From Mastigias papua (lineage: Eukaryota; Cnidaria; Scyphozoa; Rhizostomeae; Mastigiidae): a DNA stretch of 64,000 nt. Below the pieces are notes generated by a model. It was not told the DNA's origin. It searched no databases and saw only the letters and a list, made by a program, of their open reading frames with translations. The position numbers were made by a program, and so were the translations under genes. Location of the stretch: the NCBI GenBank assembly GCA_964019165.1, contig OZ025277.1, positions 10,153,534 through 10,217,533 of the forward strand, in the 5' to 3' direction. Shown here in pieces: positions 32,550 to 44,945 of this stretch (its first letter is position 1; every line of letters begins with the position of its first letter).

Positions 32550-33697
32550 AGAATAGATGAATGGGTCGTGTTTTCCTGAGAGTATATCTGGTAAATATAG
32601 GTGCAATGGATAATTCTAGAGCAAAGAGAAAGAGATGGTAAGCTATTGGGCATTCGCCATGCCAAAATATATTGAGGAAGTTTCCATATCGTAAGACATG
32701 GAAGCGTCCTAGTCATAGTGGACAACATAATGATCCATTAGGGGCAGCTGACAAGCTGAAGTCATCTCCGCCTATTTAATCTTGACAGAAACCTCGAAGA
32801 TATCACCAACAATGCCACCCCCCCTCCCAATAGCATCATAAGCGCTAAGAGAGCGAAGAGGTGAAGACTTACAACAGAACCGGAAAATTTATTTCACCTA
32901 GTGCACATTCTCAAGGCCAATCTATCTCGACAGTCACAACAGTCAGTACATACACAAGGAAAGTAACTGAGCTTGTATCATGTCAGTCAATGCATAACGA
33001 ATTCATTAATACATAAAATCAATAAGTAATTATATACAACTACCAAATAAAATGTTTATTAAAACCAATACCTCTATAGAGGCACCAGGCTATTTAATGA
33101 CAAAAAAATTGCAACACTATTAGCACGCTCCTGCAGGGGGACAGTGCATGAACAGCAAGCTACAAGCAGCTCAAAAATATAACATGGTAGCTTGCCATCA
33201 AATGATATTCACTTCTGCCCCCCCCCCTCTTTCCGAAGGATCGTGAAACTTTGTGCCAAAAAAGTGACTTACGGCATCAGTGAACAACACTAAAATGATG
33301 AAATCTTCGCATGACGGTGCAAAATCAATCCTTGAACACAAAGTCTGAGGTCACAAACGTTTGTCTCAAGCACACAGCCTAATTTGAGAAGTAATCATAC
33401 AAGTTCATACCCTTCAACTCTCTTAAGTCAAATATCAAGTCCTTTATTGTCATAACACGAACTGTCTAGCAGCTGAGTGAATATCCTCAGTAGAGCATCT
33501 AAGTTATGACACGTGGTTGATGTGTACCAATTATAGATCACCAAATGCCTACATTAATTATACTGCCTTTCTAACACGCACTGAGAGTGAAGTGTTAAGA
33601 TAACGGTCATTAGGCAACTGGTAGCACATCTGAGGGTTTAAAAGCAGTCGGTGCATGCGCATGGTGCTTCGTGGTGTTTCATATAAGTGGAATTTGT
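32550..33697 (-). other. 3' flank of the NK2 gene
   Basis: Presumed 3' UTR and downstream DNA of the homeobox gene. AATAAA on the minus strand at 33448-33443 (about 250 nt past the stop) and at 33060-33055 are possible polyadenylation signals. Nothing else recognised. Confidence 0.45.
33443..33448 (-). terminator. Candidate poly(A) signal of the NK2 gene
   Basis: The plus strand reads TTTATT, giving AATAAA on the gene strand, in the context ACAATAAAGG about 250 nt after the stop. It is the nearest canonical hexamer I saw. Confidence 0.4.
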
Positions 33698-34335
33698 TCA
33701 CAAAAGAACTTTGGGATGACTTGGATAACCATAATGACTGGGTTTTATCAGTCTATCGTGTCCAAAACAACATTTGCAAATGTCTGTGTAAAATGGGGGA
33801 CTATAGTAATCCATTGTTGGGCACCGGTCCAAGGTATGATGGTAGTCAACGGGGCATGGGTTGCCACGGTGGTACTCTGACGCCTTGAGAGGGTAATATT
33901 CAACTGTGTCCCTGATCATGTGATCCCTATGTACAGTAACTGGTGGCGGCGGTGGGTGTTGGCGATGTAGTGCTTCTATACTGAATTTTTGTGAAACTTG
34001 CTCGCATTCCAGTTCTTCTTTCTGGCGCTTGTATTTGTAACGATGGTTCTGAAACCATATTTTCACTTGTGTCGCGGTTAAATTTATCATCCGGCCTAAC
34101 TGCTCCCGTTCTGGGGCAGATAAGTATCTCTGATGCATGAAACGTCGCTCAAGTTCATATGTTTGTGCTTTAGTGAATAATATCCTTCGACGTCTCTTCT
34201 TACTCCCAGAGGCTGAGGATATTGAAGAATCTTTGCTTTTCGATTTAGCTTTGATTTCCTCTTTATCTGAATCATCCGAACAAGAAGCTGCATTAATTTC
34301 AGTGTCAGATATTTGACCTTCCACAGATGCTTCGC
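33698..34335 (-). CDS. NK2-class (Nkx2.2/vnd-like) homeobox gene, exon 2
   Basis: This is a nuclear DNA-binding transcription factor; NK2-class factors pattern ventral neural, endodermal or gland tissue. The exon opens after acceptor CCTCTTATATACATAG at 34336 and supplies residues 72-283 of a 283-residue protein. The homeodomain is residues 118-177 (34198-34019): [21 protein letters not shown] opening it in outline, [11 protein letters not shown] in the middle, [14 protein letters not shown] in helix III. Tyr54 is the NK2-class hallmark. [11 protein letters not shown] favours Nkx2.2/vnd over Nkx2.1, which has QAQVYELERRF. Oddities are Ala rather than Pro at position 42 and Tyr at 56. A Ser/acidic/Lys region precedes it. 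[10 protein letters not shown], 27 residues after it, may be a degenerate NK2-specific domain. The C-terminus is His/Tyr-rich. The stop is TGA at 33698-33700. Confidence 0.93.
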
Positions 34336-37300
34336 CTATGTATATAAGAGGATTAAATTAATTTGAAATGGAAGAGATACATGTCTTCATCTTTGTTATT
34401 TAAAAGTATGCAATTCTAGTTGCTACCATTCATGGTCACTCTTGATTCAATTTCACTTATATTATTCAACATCCTAAAATCTGTTTAATGTTTATTGCAG
34501 CTAGTTCTCTAAAAAAACTACTTCTACTAACTATAACGTTACTCAAAAGTATAACTATAACGTGTCGGGGCCTATGATATTCCCCAAGGAGGGTTCAGTG
34601 CTGAATGCGGGATAGTGACAATTTACTCCTCACTATGAAAAAATGTAATAACTGCTTCAAAGGATTTCGGAAATCTTTTGAACATATAAGCAACACAAAA
34701 TCATCCCTTTCACGAACTGAAAACACTCAATAAAATCTGTCATAATTTCATAAAGTCTTGATTAAGAACCGCTGAAACATTGCTTGAAAAATATGGCAAA
34801 CGATGCACGTGAATGAAAGAAAGAAAAGAGCAACTAATGAGTCGCAACAGATAACAAGATAAGAAAATGAGATTAAAAATAGCCGAAGGTTTATGTGAAA
34901 GTGCTTCTGATGCAAATTAAAGATGAAAGAGACCTTCCAGTAGATTATCATCAAGGTAATAGTAAAATCACGTTCGGATATAAAGTGAATCCCTGCCAGT
35001 AACTCATATCCGGATTTTCTATTTAAACGTTCCACTCAAACTAGTAATAGATAAACAGTAAATCATAAAATGAATGACTATTCATCAGCAACAAAAACTC
35101 GTACCTTGAGCTAAGAAGTCGGATATTTTCTTGCTTAACTTAGAACCAGTACTGGGAGACACTAGATGAAATTGTTTATGGATATTCTTCCTTCAATTGG
35201 CTTTCTACTAAATCAGCAGTTACCTTTTCCACTACAATGCTACGGCTTAACTACAAAATGATTAAACATTCCAAGTGGTACTCAAAAAATAAATTCCTTG
35301 ATTCCGGCTTAAACAATCGGGAAGGCTTATCAACCGTCTACCATGAAAATTGTGCTGACACACAAACAAATTTCATCGTTTTGTTCAATAGAGGAATTTC
35401 AGAAATATATTCACCTCACAGATGCTAAACTGTTTGTGTCATAAAATATGAAATATGATGGAAAGTACCCTATGTGAAAGTGATAAATTCCTTCAGAGCT
35501 TTAAGAACATTAAGGTTATTCTTCAGAACATTAACGAAATTTATGAAGGCGCTCATATTGTATCATTTATCTTCAGGACACGTTTTGCATTAGCTTTGGG
35601 TTGCTTCAAATAAGCCATCAACTTGTGTGAGCAAACGAAATTCGCTCGATAGTGTAGTTACTTTGCATCCTTGTGCAAAAAAAATAAAACCATGATAAAC
35701 ACTCAGATACTTTCCGGTCAAGTGTCACTATTCTAACAACAAGTTTCTAAGCTTTTCTATTGAAGTTCTTGAAACCAAACCACAGAATTCAGCAAAATGG
35801 AAAGGAACTGATTTATTCTTTATATGCATGATGCATGTAAACAAAGCCGCACAAAAACACTTGAACAAGATTATTCTATGGATGTTGACTAGTGATCACT
35901 GTAATTGAGCCAACTGCAAAAGGGCTACCAACAAACCTTAGTTTTTTTACTGTCTATTATTTAATGCGGTAGATATTTAGTAAGAACCTCCTATTTATGT
36001 AAGATGGCCATAGGAATTTTTGCGAAGGAGTAAGATAGTAGCACAGGCAAGGGGATAGCAAGGCAAAGCTAGCGGAGATGTGAGGCCAACACAAGAAAGT
36101 GTAGGGAATCATTCTATACGTGAGATCTTTCAGCCACTCTGTGAGCTCACAGCAGTTCTTACCAATGATGCTTAATAAGAGAGCACATCATATTGAAAAT
36201 CTCCCACTCATTTCAGCAACTGTTGACTAACCTAACATTTCTTTACAGTAAATTAAAATTCTTAACGAAGAAATTCTATCGGTTTAACTGAACGTTTGTA
36301 TTCTGGAAAACCAATCCGTTGCACTTCAATATCATTTGACTATTCCACTGTCAAACAAAAATCTCCAACGTGCCATTTTAACAGCTAAAACAGCAATGCA
36401 TATAATTATGAGCCCAAACATCAGATGAGTGTATTTATTGTGCATGGCTCCGTTTTTCAAAAGCAGTTTGCTGAGCAGTCAATCTACATACATACAGGGT
36501 GGAAAGCCTGTTGAGAAAAGTCATGAGCAATATGGTTTTACAATATATTTGATTTGGAAAGCAAACACCATGGCAAATGCTCTATTCTTCTGCCTTATTG
36601 TTTTTTGTTAAGTTAAATAACACAGCAGCACAGCCCCCTGTCAAAATCGTCTGCATTAAAGTTTGCGATTTCTACATGGTCTGAATACAATGGCTTTATG
36701 TGGATATGTTTCCCATGTGTGGGCTGAACTCATTGCTACACGGTGAACCAGTCTCCAAATACTATCAACCAACGCCTTTGTAGAAACTGTTTAGGGGATT
36801 TAAAATTGTCAAATGGGAAACTGCATTGAAGCTATGAAATTGGCATGTTTTCACACAAATTTCGAAGGCATAGTTTTCATATCCACCGCGGCACTAAATC
36901 CATCGACAAATATTCATTGAAAGATTGTGCCACGAAAATGATTTAATTTTGATTCAGTAATCACAGGTCTATTACCGTAACATCAACTTATTCATATTCA
37001 AAAATAACCCTTGAAATATTAGTTCAAGCTCAAAAAGATATAAGGTTGAGTATTCGGCTGAAAAGTCGGCTGAAATTCAGCCTCTTATTGTCTGATGGGT
37101 GAAGATAACCGAGCGCTGTGTGGCGTGACTTGTAGATGAATTTCAACAAACAGAGTGAAATTCTGGTTATACTAAAATAAATGCCGTATAAATATTGGCA
37201 AAATATATGGTTACCTATGTATCCTCTAAACCGGTGGACACACCCATCTAAAAACAACATAAATATGCTAATTATTGTTTCAAAGTGTTTATATTTATCC

Positions 37301-37546
37301 GAATCGATTAACTTTTCTAACTCTGTCCCTCCTTAGAGGATTACTGGTGCCGCAGGAAGATCAACGATTCTACAAAATATTTAGCAAATATCCAACTAAT
37401 GCTGGACTTTTCTATCATTAGTGAACCAGATTTATTAATTATAAATCGAAGGGTAGGTCTCAGTTACGTATGAGCATTACTGATGATAAACATTATTAAA
37501 ATGAGAAATAAACACAGCAATTAAAGAAAGACACAAATTACTTTGA

Positions 37547-37776
<230 letters not shown>

Positions 37777-38669
37777 AACTTGGCCATCGCTAAAAGTACT
37801 AATCTTTGACCACCATGCATTCTATTATCTTTCCAATGCTATTGTGTAAACTCAAAATTCACCTTGGTGCGCATAAATTGTCACGTCAAGAGGTAATTGC
37901 GAATCCACAAGTCTGTATCATTTAGTATCTTTTCACTCAAATATAAAGTCCATGGACGCTGGAACATATTTAACCACAATTCTACACTAATAATACAAGT
38001 GTGCCTAACTTCCGCTGAAACTCCGGAAAGTTAATAATAATGTTGCCAAATATAGCCAAATAAAGCATATTAAACCAATGCAAAACACTCTATCTTTTTG
38101 GATCTAGGGAATTTCTATAAACCGCCAATGACAACAGAATCCTACAAGTAGGTGTGTATAGTTTGCTCCAATTTATATGGAATATATCAGTAAAAACTTA
38201 TTGGTCTCTCAGCTTACTCAGAGCAGGCACTCTCCGTTGGCTGTTTCAAAAATCGACTTAATTTGATATTGTTTGCCATAGTAATTATTGATATTTGTTA
38301 ATTTGATGTTTCAAACAAGAATTTTCTGTTAAAAAGGCTTTCAACTATAAATTTTTTCATAGGACACGACTCTGCATCTCAGATAACAATAAGGTTATGC
38401 GATAAGAGAGAATTTACAGAACGTACTAGATGGTTAAGTCAGATTTCTCTGAATTTGAGAGAAAAAACTCTGCTGGAGATAGCATTGACGAACAGTAAAG
38501 ATGCAAGAATCTACTTTATACGTCCATTCTTCATATTATCGAAAGACAAAGCATAGAGTTGGTGTTTCCGTGATAGAGACTCCTGTACAATCAAACCGGT
38601 AGAGAATGTGATTTCGAGTTAATGGGCACGCAACAGGCAAATGAAAACAAATGAAAAACAACTGGAATA

Positions 38670-39109
38670 CACGCTTTTTTACTAAGGAATCTAGCTCAAG
38701 GCCTAGTTCCAAAAGTTCCTTATTTTTGGGCCTCCAATGATCAAATTGTAGCACTAAAAGTTCCTTAGGAGTTCCTTAATTTTCAGCGCATAATTGCGCA
38801 GATCTGCCATTAAAATGGTACAGACACATGTAAACAAACATTGAACTCCTGAATTTTGCCTATAATTCTGGCTGCAACGTAAGATCAATGAAAAATGAAG
38901 GACTTAACACAAGCACACCGAACAATCAATACGTGTTTTGACTGCACATGAATGGAGACGGCTTCCTAATTCTTGATTGTTTGGTGTTATAAAAAGCTTC
39001 AAATTGAAAAGTTCCTTAGGATTTTTCCTTTAATAGTATAAGTCCTTTAAATATTTCGGCAGTCTACATGTAGGTTACTTATAAAGTGTTTCCTTATAAA
39101 AAAGGCGTG
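38670..39109 (-). mobile_element. MITE-1 copy C (inverted), in the NK2 intron
   Basis: A 440-bp copy lying opposite to copies A and B, with ends CACGCTTTTTTACTAAGGAA and the complement of CCTTATAAAAAAGGCGTG. Left flank TA, right CA. Inside are repeated AAAAGTTCCTTA words (about 38712, 38757, 38770 and 39008), the complement of the family's TAAGGAAC TIR motif. Confidence 0.88.
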
Positions 39110-39260
39110 CAAAGCACCGTAAATATAGCTTCAACACACCAAACATCCGCACGGAGCAAACGTGTGTTATATTCGCACGGAGCTCGCTTGTTAAACCTTG
39201 GTTTATACTACTTCTTTAATAACTGTCATTTTATGGATGTCGTTTTCTCCGGTACACGTA

Positions 39261-39607
39261 CATTTTTCTAAAAGAAACCTGACTCACGGCCTAGCAGTAA
39301 AAGTTTCTTAATTTCTAGCCACAATTGAGTTCTAAACGTCTTTTAAAAGTTTCTTAATTTACTGAAAAAATTATAAGGCTTAATGGCTTTTAAGGACAGA
39401 AAACATACCGTAGTGGACACGTTTTTAAATCTGTGCAGGAAAAATGAGCCTCCTAAATTGTGAAAAATTGCATAGAAACTTCTAAAGTCTCCTAAATCTC
39501 TACTTGTAGTTTTAACAGTTTCTCAAAATTTTATTAAAATCTTCAAATCGTAAAATTTAGTCTGTCTAGTTAGTTTTCTTATAAACTGGCTTCTTATGAA
39601 AAACATG
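39261..39607 (-). mobile_element. MITE-4 (AAAC type), in the NK2 intron
   Basis: A 347-bp element with ends CATTTTTCTAAAAGAAACC and the complement of GGCTTCTTATGAAAAACATG, flanked by TA on both sides (39259-39260 and 39608-39609). It has the same layout as MITE-1 but with TTTCTTA in place of TTCCTTA: AAAAGTTTCTTAATT occurs twice inside. No coding capacity. Confidence 0.78.
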
Positions 39608-41638
39608 TAATAATTCTTCATTCAAGGTAACATTTATATTTGAAAAGCTAGGATCAGTAAACAAATTCTAAGCAAGTGTGCGACGTACTATTCAGTGAAG
39701 GAAAGGGACCACTGACAAACCGGATGGCTAGTAAGGGCGTCAAAATATGCACTATGTGCACAGCCAACACTACAGCAGAATAATTCCCAAGCTGCAATCT
39801 AAATGCCACGACTTTGAAGTCATAGTATTGTAGAGTTACTGAGAGGGAGGAGATTGTTCTTGTACTTATGATACGAATCTCTGTATAGCATCAAAAAGTT
39901 TTCAAAACAGAGATTGTATCTACACTATTGGACTGCAGAATAATAGCTCTGTAGTAAAGCATAAATGAAAAAAGATGAAACGCAGAGCAGGACTGAATAT
40001 GGGAATCTAGGAATTGAGTAAAAATTGTGCCAGGTAAATCCAAAATAAGGCTGCATTTATACAATGAGACAGAAAGACATTCAACTGATCAGCTGAAACA
40101 GAAGATCTTGGAAACTTATAGCTGTAAAGTATTTAAGGGGGAATGATTGGACATACTGCACTTGTAATATCGTAGATATAATGTGGGACCAATGCAACAG
40201 AATGCTAATATAGTAATGAGTCGTCTTGTGCAAAAATGGACGTGCACATAGAAGGAGGAAAGAATACTTGTTTCATGAACGACCCATGAATTCTGATATG
40301 ATGCATTCAGGGGTGATGCATTTATGTTTTTGGGACTATGCCTGCATATTTCACAACACCAACTCTCTGTTCGGGCTAAACTTTGCTTAGATTTCACATT
40401 TAGCATGAAGGTAAAGCGATACCATTAAGGAAGCCAGGAAAGTGCCTTTCACGATAGGCCACTAAGACAAATACTGTACACAGAGCTATGTTTACCTTGG
40501 CTGTTCAAAAACTAAGAGAATTACATTGATACGTTCAGAGTTAACAGAATTCTCTTCTGCTATATCGTAACTTTCATCTTTCCTGGGAAACTGAGTGAAC
40601 AAGCTATTCCAAATGCGATTTTTCATGTGATTTAGTAATAACAGAAATAAACTCATTGGAAAGCACGGCCTATGCAAAAGTGACACATCTTCATCCAAGC
40701 GTTCACTTCACATACAGGAAACTTTGATGGAAAAAATCTGTCACATAACATGTCCAAAGAGACCTAATCATCAACAACTGTTAGTCAAATTTGGACGATT
40801 CAGGCGAATGGATTTTCCTTCGATTAAAATGTAAGGACATGCTCTTCTCTAAGTGTCTAATGAAAGAATTTCAACAAGGATATTAATTGGTTTTATAATA
40901 GAACCTGATGACACGCACTTACCAAAAAGTCTAGAAATGGAAAGATGCTAAGTTATTTCGGCTACCACTAATCTTCTAAAACGAACAGATACCTTAAAAA
41001 ATCCGTGCATTTTAAAGCACCAGTTCTAGATTAGAAGCATTGTGCCTCACAGACACGACTACCTAGCGGAAACAACAAATAGACAGACAGACAGTAACTT
41101 AGGGAGCGCAGGCCGCTATCTATCGGATCTGGTAATAGGAGCAAAGTTGATAATGCACCGTCACTGAATAACATCAGGGAATTCTCACAGATATTATGCA
41201 GCTAAGTACTTACACAATGAGGTATGACTGCGTCTAATTTTGACAAAAACTCGCTGTACGAAGCACCATATGAAGCCAGCTCAAAGTCTTCAGCGAAACG
41301 CATATATGGCGTGCAGATAGTAATGCCTATTGAATTCTGAGCATAAACTATTCTTAACAAGTACTAAGCAATCAATTCATTAGAAGCGATTCCTATTCCA
41401 GTCCATCTATAGCTACTAGGGTATAATGTTTGGAGAATATTATGTTCCTATACGTATCAAGTGCACTGAAATGGATGGGTAAATGTAACACACGAATCTC
41501 GCCGCTTTTCCCAGCATGTGCAGTCGGCAAGCAAGCATACTGGTATAAAATCGAAAAACTAGAAATTACAATAGAGCACTATAAATTGCATAAAAGCACT
41601 AATGGACCAAAAGTGTAGAAAATGAAATAATGTCTCAC

Positions 41639-41852
41639 CTTGCCATTCAAAATCATAACTTTTGCTGCTTTCTTCATACTGGTAATTATTGGTAGAGTTT
41701 GAGAATGGACTTTTAGAATCAGCTAGATGGGTTGCTGAGTCTTGATGGCTGTAATGCGAGCGACAGTTAGCTTCAGTATCGTTTTTCTCCAGTCCTAGGA
41801 TATCCTCAACTAGAAAAGATCGCAACTTCTTTGGCTTTGCACCAATATCCAT
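41639..41852 (-). CDS. NK2-class homeobox gene, exon 1 (TN domain)
   Basis: Encodes residues 1-71 plus the first base of codon 72. The ATG at 41852-41850 has a strong context (AACATGG), with an in-frame TAA about 60 nt upstream. Residues 12-22, SFLVEDILGLE, match the N-terminal TN (tinman/eh1-like) motif FxVxDILxL of NK proteins, which recruits Groucho co-repressors in known members. The rest is polar and Ser/Asn/Tyr-rich. It ends at donor G/GTGAGA. Pairing with exon 2 rests on the matched phase plus the expected TN-then-homeodomain order; no transcript is available. Confidence 0.85.
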
Positions 41853-42518
41853 GTTGAACACAACAAAATACTTGAGCGATTCAAGTACAGAGTCCTCTTT
41901 CGTAACGTCGTGATCTTACTCAGTAAAAAGGCTGTTATATTTTACGTTGCCAGTCAGTCAATATTTGCAGGTGGAGATCTTCCCTGTCTCTCTGTTTCTA
42001 AAAGCTCTAGACTACGAATGAATGCCACACAAAATCGAAGAACTGCGAACAGAGTAGGATGGTTTGATGCTTTCTGACACGACAAGTCGCCAAGACGGCC
42101 CACTGGCATTAGTTGGCAGGAATGCATATACTGTTTCGATTCGCTTGCGAAGTGAAGTGAGTATAAAAATATTTCGGTGACATGTCATTTATGAACTGGA
42201 ATTATGCGCTGATTGAACCGTCAATCATTTATGCAAAACAAAGGCAGCATTTTCACACCCACTTCTTGACTTGATTGACACTGTACAAACCTGAGTAGCG
42301 AATAGGAGGCTGCGCATTTCTCGGATTACAGGATTTGACGCAGGTGACTTTCTCGCTAGGTAAAGAAACTCTGCTAGGTGGAGGTCAATCTACAACACTA
42401 CGAATTTGGCAAAATATTATATGTAGAGAACAAGAAAAAACTTAAACTTTTTAAACACTCCAAATAATGCTGATGAAGATGCAAGTCAAAACGTTAAAAA
42501 CTTGAAGTTGTTTCTTAT
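41853..42518 (-). promoter_or_regulatory. 5' flank of the NK2 gene
   Basis: Presumed 5' UTR and promoter region. No convincing TATA box or initiator could be fixed; weak TATA-like words occur near 42125 and 42164. A further non-coding 5' exon cannot be excluded. Confidence 0.35.
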
Positions 42519-42937
<419 letters not shown>

Positions 42938-43039
42938 TTTAGAGAAGACTTAGTGAGAATACTGACAATAAATTTCGTTGAACAGGCGTGTTCATACTCA
43001 GGCTGTTCTATGTTCTAAACCTTGTATAATTGGTAGCTT

Positions 43040-43212
<173 letters not shown>

Positions 43213-44344
43213 GTATAGTTTATACATGTATTGATGTATATATTTACATATATATGTCTACACTACTAAGCAAGTTAATTCCAAGGTTTACCATCAGACC
43301 AGTAAGAACTTCTTTTTGAACAAAATCATGATGGAAAACATCATGAAAAAGTGAACCGTATGAAGCCCAGCAATAATGTAGCAATGCAAAGTAAGGCAGA
43401 ACATTAATAATAAGCTGTAGTTATCAAAAAACTGCACAACGAACAGTTATAAAACGCTTAAAACAAGATCAGGTCTTTTGGGGATAACATATGACAATGT
43501 TCCTAGAAATATTTGTCTCTAAGTAAGCTTTCGTGAGCACCGCCACCAAGGGAATTAAATAATTCCCGCCAGACCTACATCTCAATTCAATCAGAAAGCT
43601 GTCGAATGTTAAACACAGCCCATGAAATCAAAGACAAAGTTCTTATAAATTTTGAATAATGGTAATATTCACATATATAAAAATAATGGTAATATAGAAA
43701 TTTATTTAGTATCATGTGATAAGAAAAGTATTGTCCCATATTTTGCTGATATACGAAGTATTGTCTTCAATCATTTTATAATTTGAAACTTGCTACCATT
43801 ACAAAAAGGATGCAAAATTATCTTTAGTGTCCAGAACTAAGCAGAAAACAACTGAAGTCAGTTCACTAGAAGAAGTGCCGCTGCACTACGTCATTGTAAA
43901 AGTAGCAATGAGCTGTATCACAGAAAAAATAGTAAGGCAGATGCCACGTGGCTATACTCGAACTTTGATTTGTGAAAAGTTCATAGGTCCTCTCGAGAGG
44001 GTTGTATAGACTTGTGTGGGACTCGATATGTTGACTTATACGCATGAGTGTCCTCGCTGCAATGATGCAAGGATCTTCAATTTAGGAATTCAACACAGCC
44101 AGATACCAGTGAGACTCAATGGCATTACTTCTACCTTATAAACAATCTCCGGGTATCTTTAGCTATTATAAATAGGTGTTTAATATCATTAGCTATCGAA
44201 ACAAGCAGGTATGTACATTGATTGTGCTAATACGGTACCAATTTCGCACATGATGATGAAGCGCATATAAACTAAACAAAACTTGCAATGAAGGTTGCAC
44301 CACACAGTAGCACCTCATTATTGTAATAATGCTCACGAGAGGTA
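43213..44344. other. Intergenic DNA
   Basis: Short frames only; nothing recognised. Confidence 0.4.
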
Positions 44345-44420
44345 CAGGTATACAACTAGTTCACGAGAATTGCACTGTTCAATAACCAGCAGGTTCGAAT
44401 CGATCTACCACGGCATTTTA
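44345..44420 (+). mobile_element. tRNA-like SINE head, possible
   Basis: GGTTCGAATC at 44392-44401 fits a pol III B box, preceded by AGAATTGCACTGTTCAATAACC, a tRNA-derived SINE-like stretch. The acceptor stem does not pair and the A box is poor, so it is not a functional tRNA. No second copy in the window. Confidence 0.4.
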
Positions 44421-44655
44421 CCCTTCAGAATGACTCATTAATGAAACCTCAGGTAGACTAAGAATCGTAACCATGCTACAACACCTCATCTACAATGATC
44501 AATAGATTCAGCCTGGAAATTCAGTGGAGCTCAAACGGAGTGAACTATCGTAAATAAATGATTTCAATTGATTTTTACTACATTGAATTGGCTTAGGGTC
44601 GTCTGATTCAATAATTAGGAAATACGAATGGACTCTATAAGAGGCATATAAAGCT

Positions 44656-44945
44656 TTGGTCAAACGACCCAACATTGCACCCAGCATTCACTGAACATCT
44701 ATGTTTAGTGAAATGTTGGATCGTTTAACCACCATGTTCAATCATCCAACAATGTGTTCAGCGATGTTGGGTGGAATATGCTCGGGATCGAAAACAGCCA
44801 AACATTTCATCCAACATCTCAATTGCTTTCAAATGTTAAGTGAAATGATGGATCGTATGACAACCCGTACATTGAACATCATCAAACACAACATCCAATG
44901 TTGGATGAAATGTTGGATGCAATAAAAGTAGGATCATTTGACCCG
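44656..44945. mobile_element. Palindromic element built from ATGTTGGAT units
   Basis: About 290 bp with ends TTTGGTCAAACGACC and the complement of GGATCATTTGACCCG. Inside are many copies, in both orientations, of ATGTTGGAT, AAATGTTGGAT and ATTTCATCCAACAT. The inverted ends and iterated core suggest a MITE or foldback element. The 74-codon frame through it reflects the repeats. Confidence 0.65.

Noticed and set aside
33655..33888. Plus-strand frames of 69-77 codons
   Set aside because: They are antisense to the NK2 homeobox exon.
34322..34324. GTG as a start codon for the homeobox exon
   Set aside because: It is an internal valine codon; the exon begins after the acceptor at 34336 and joins exon 1 in phase.
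41853..41861. Extension of NK2 exon 1 upstream of the ATG at 41852
   Set aside because: Would need a GTG start; the ATG at 41852 has a strong context.
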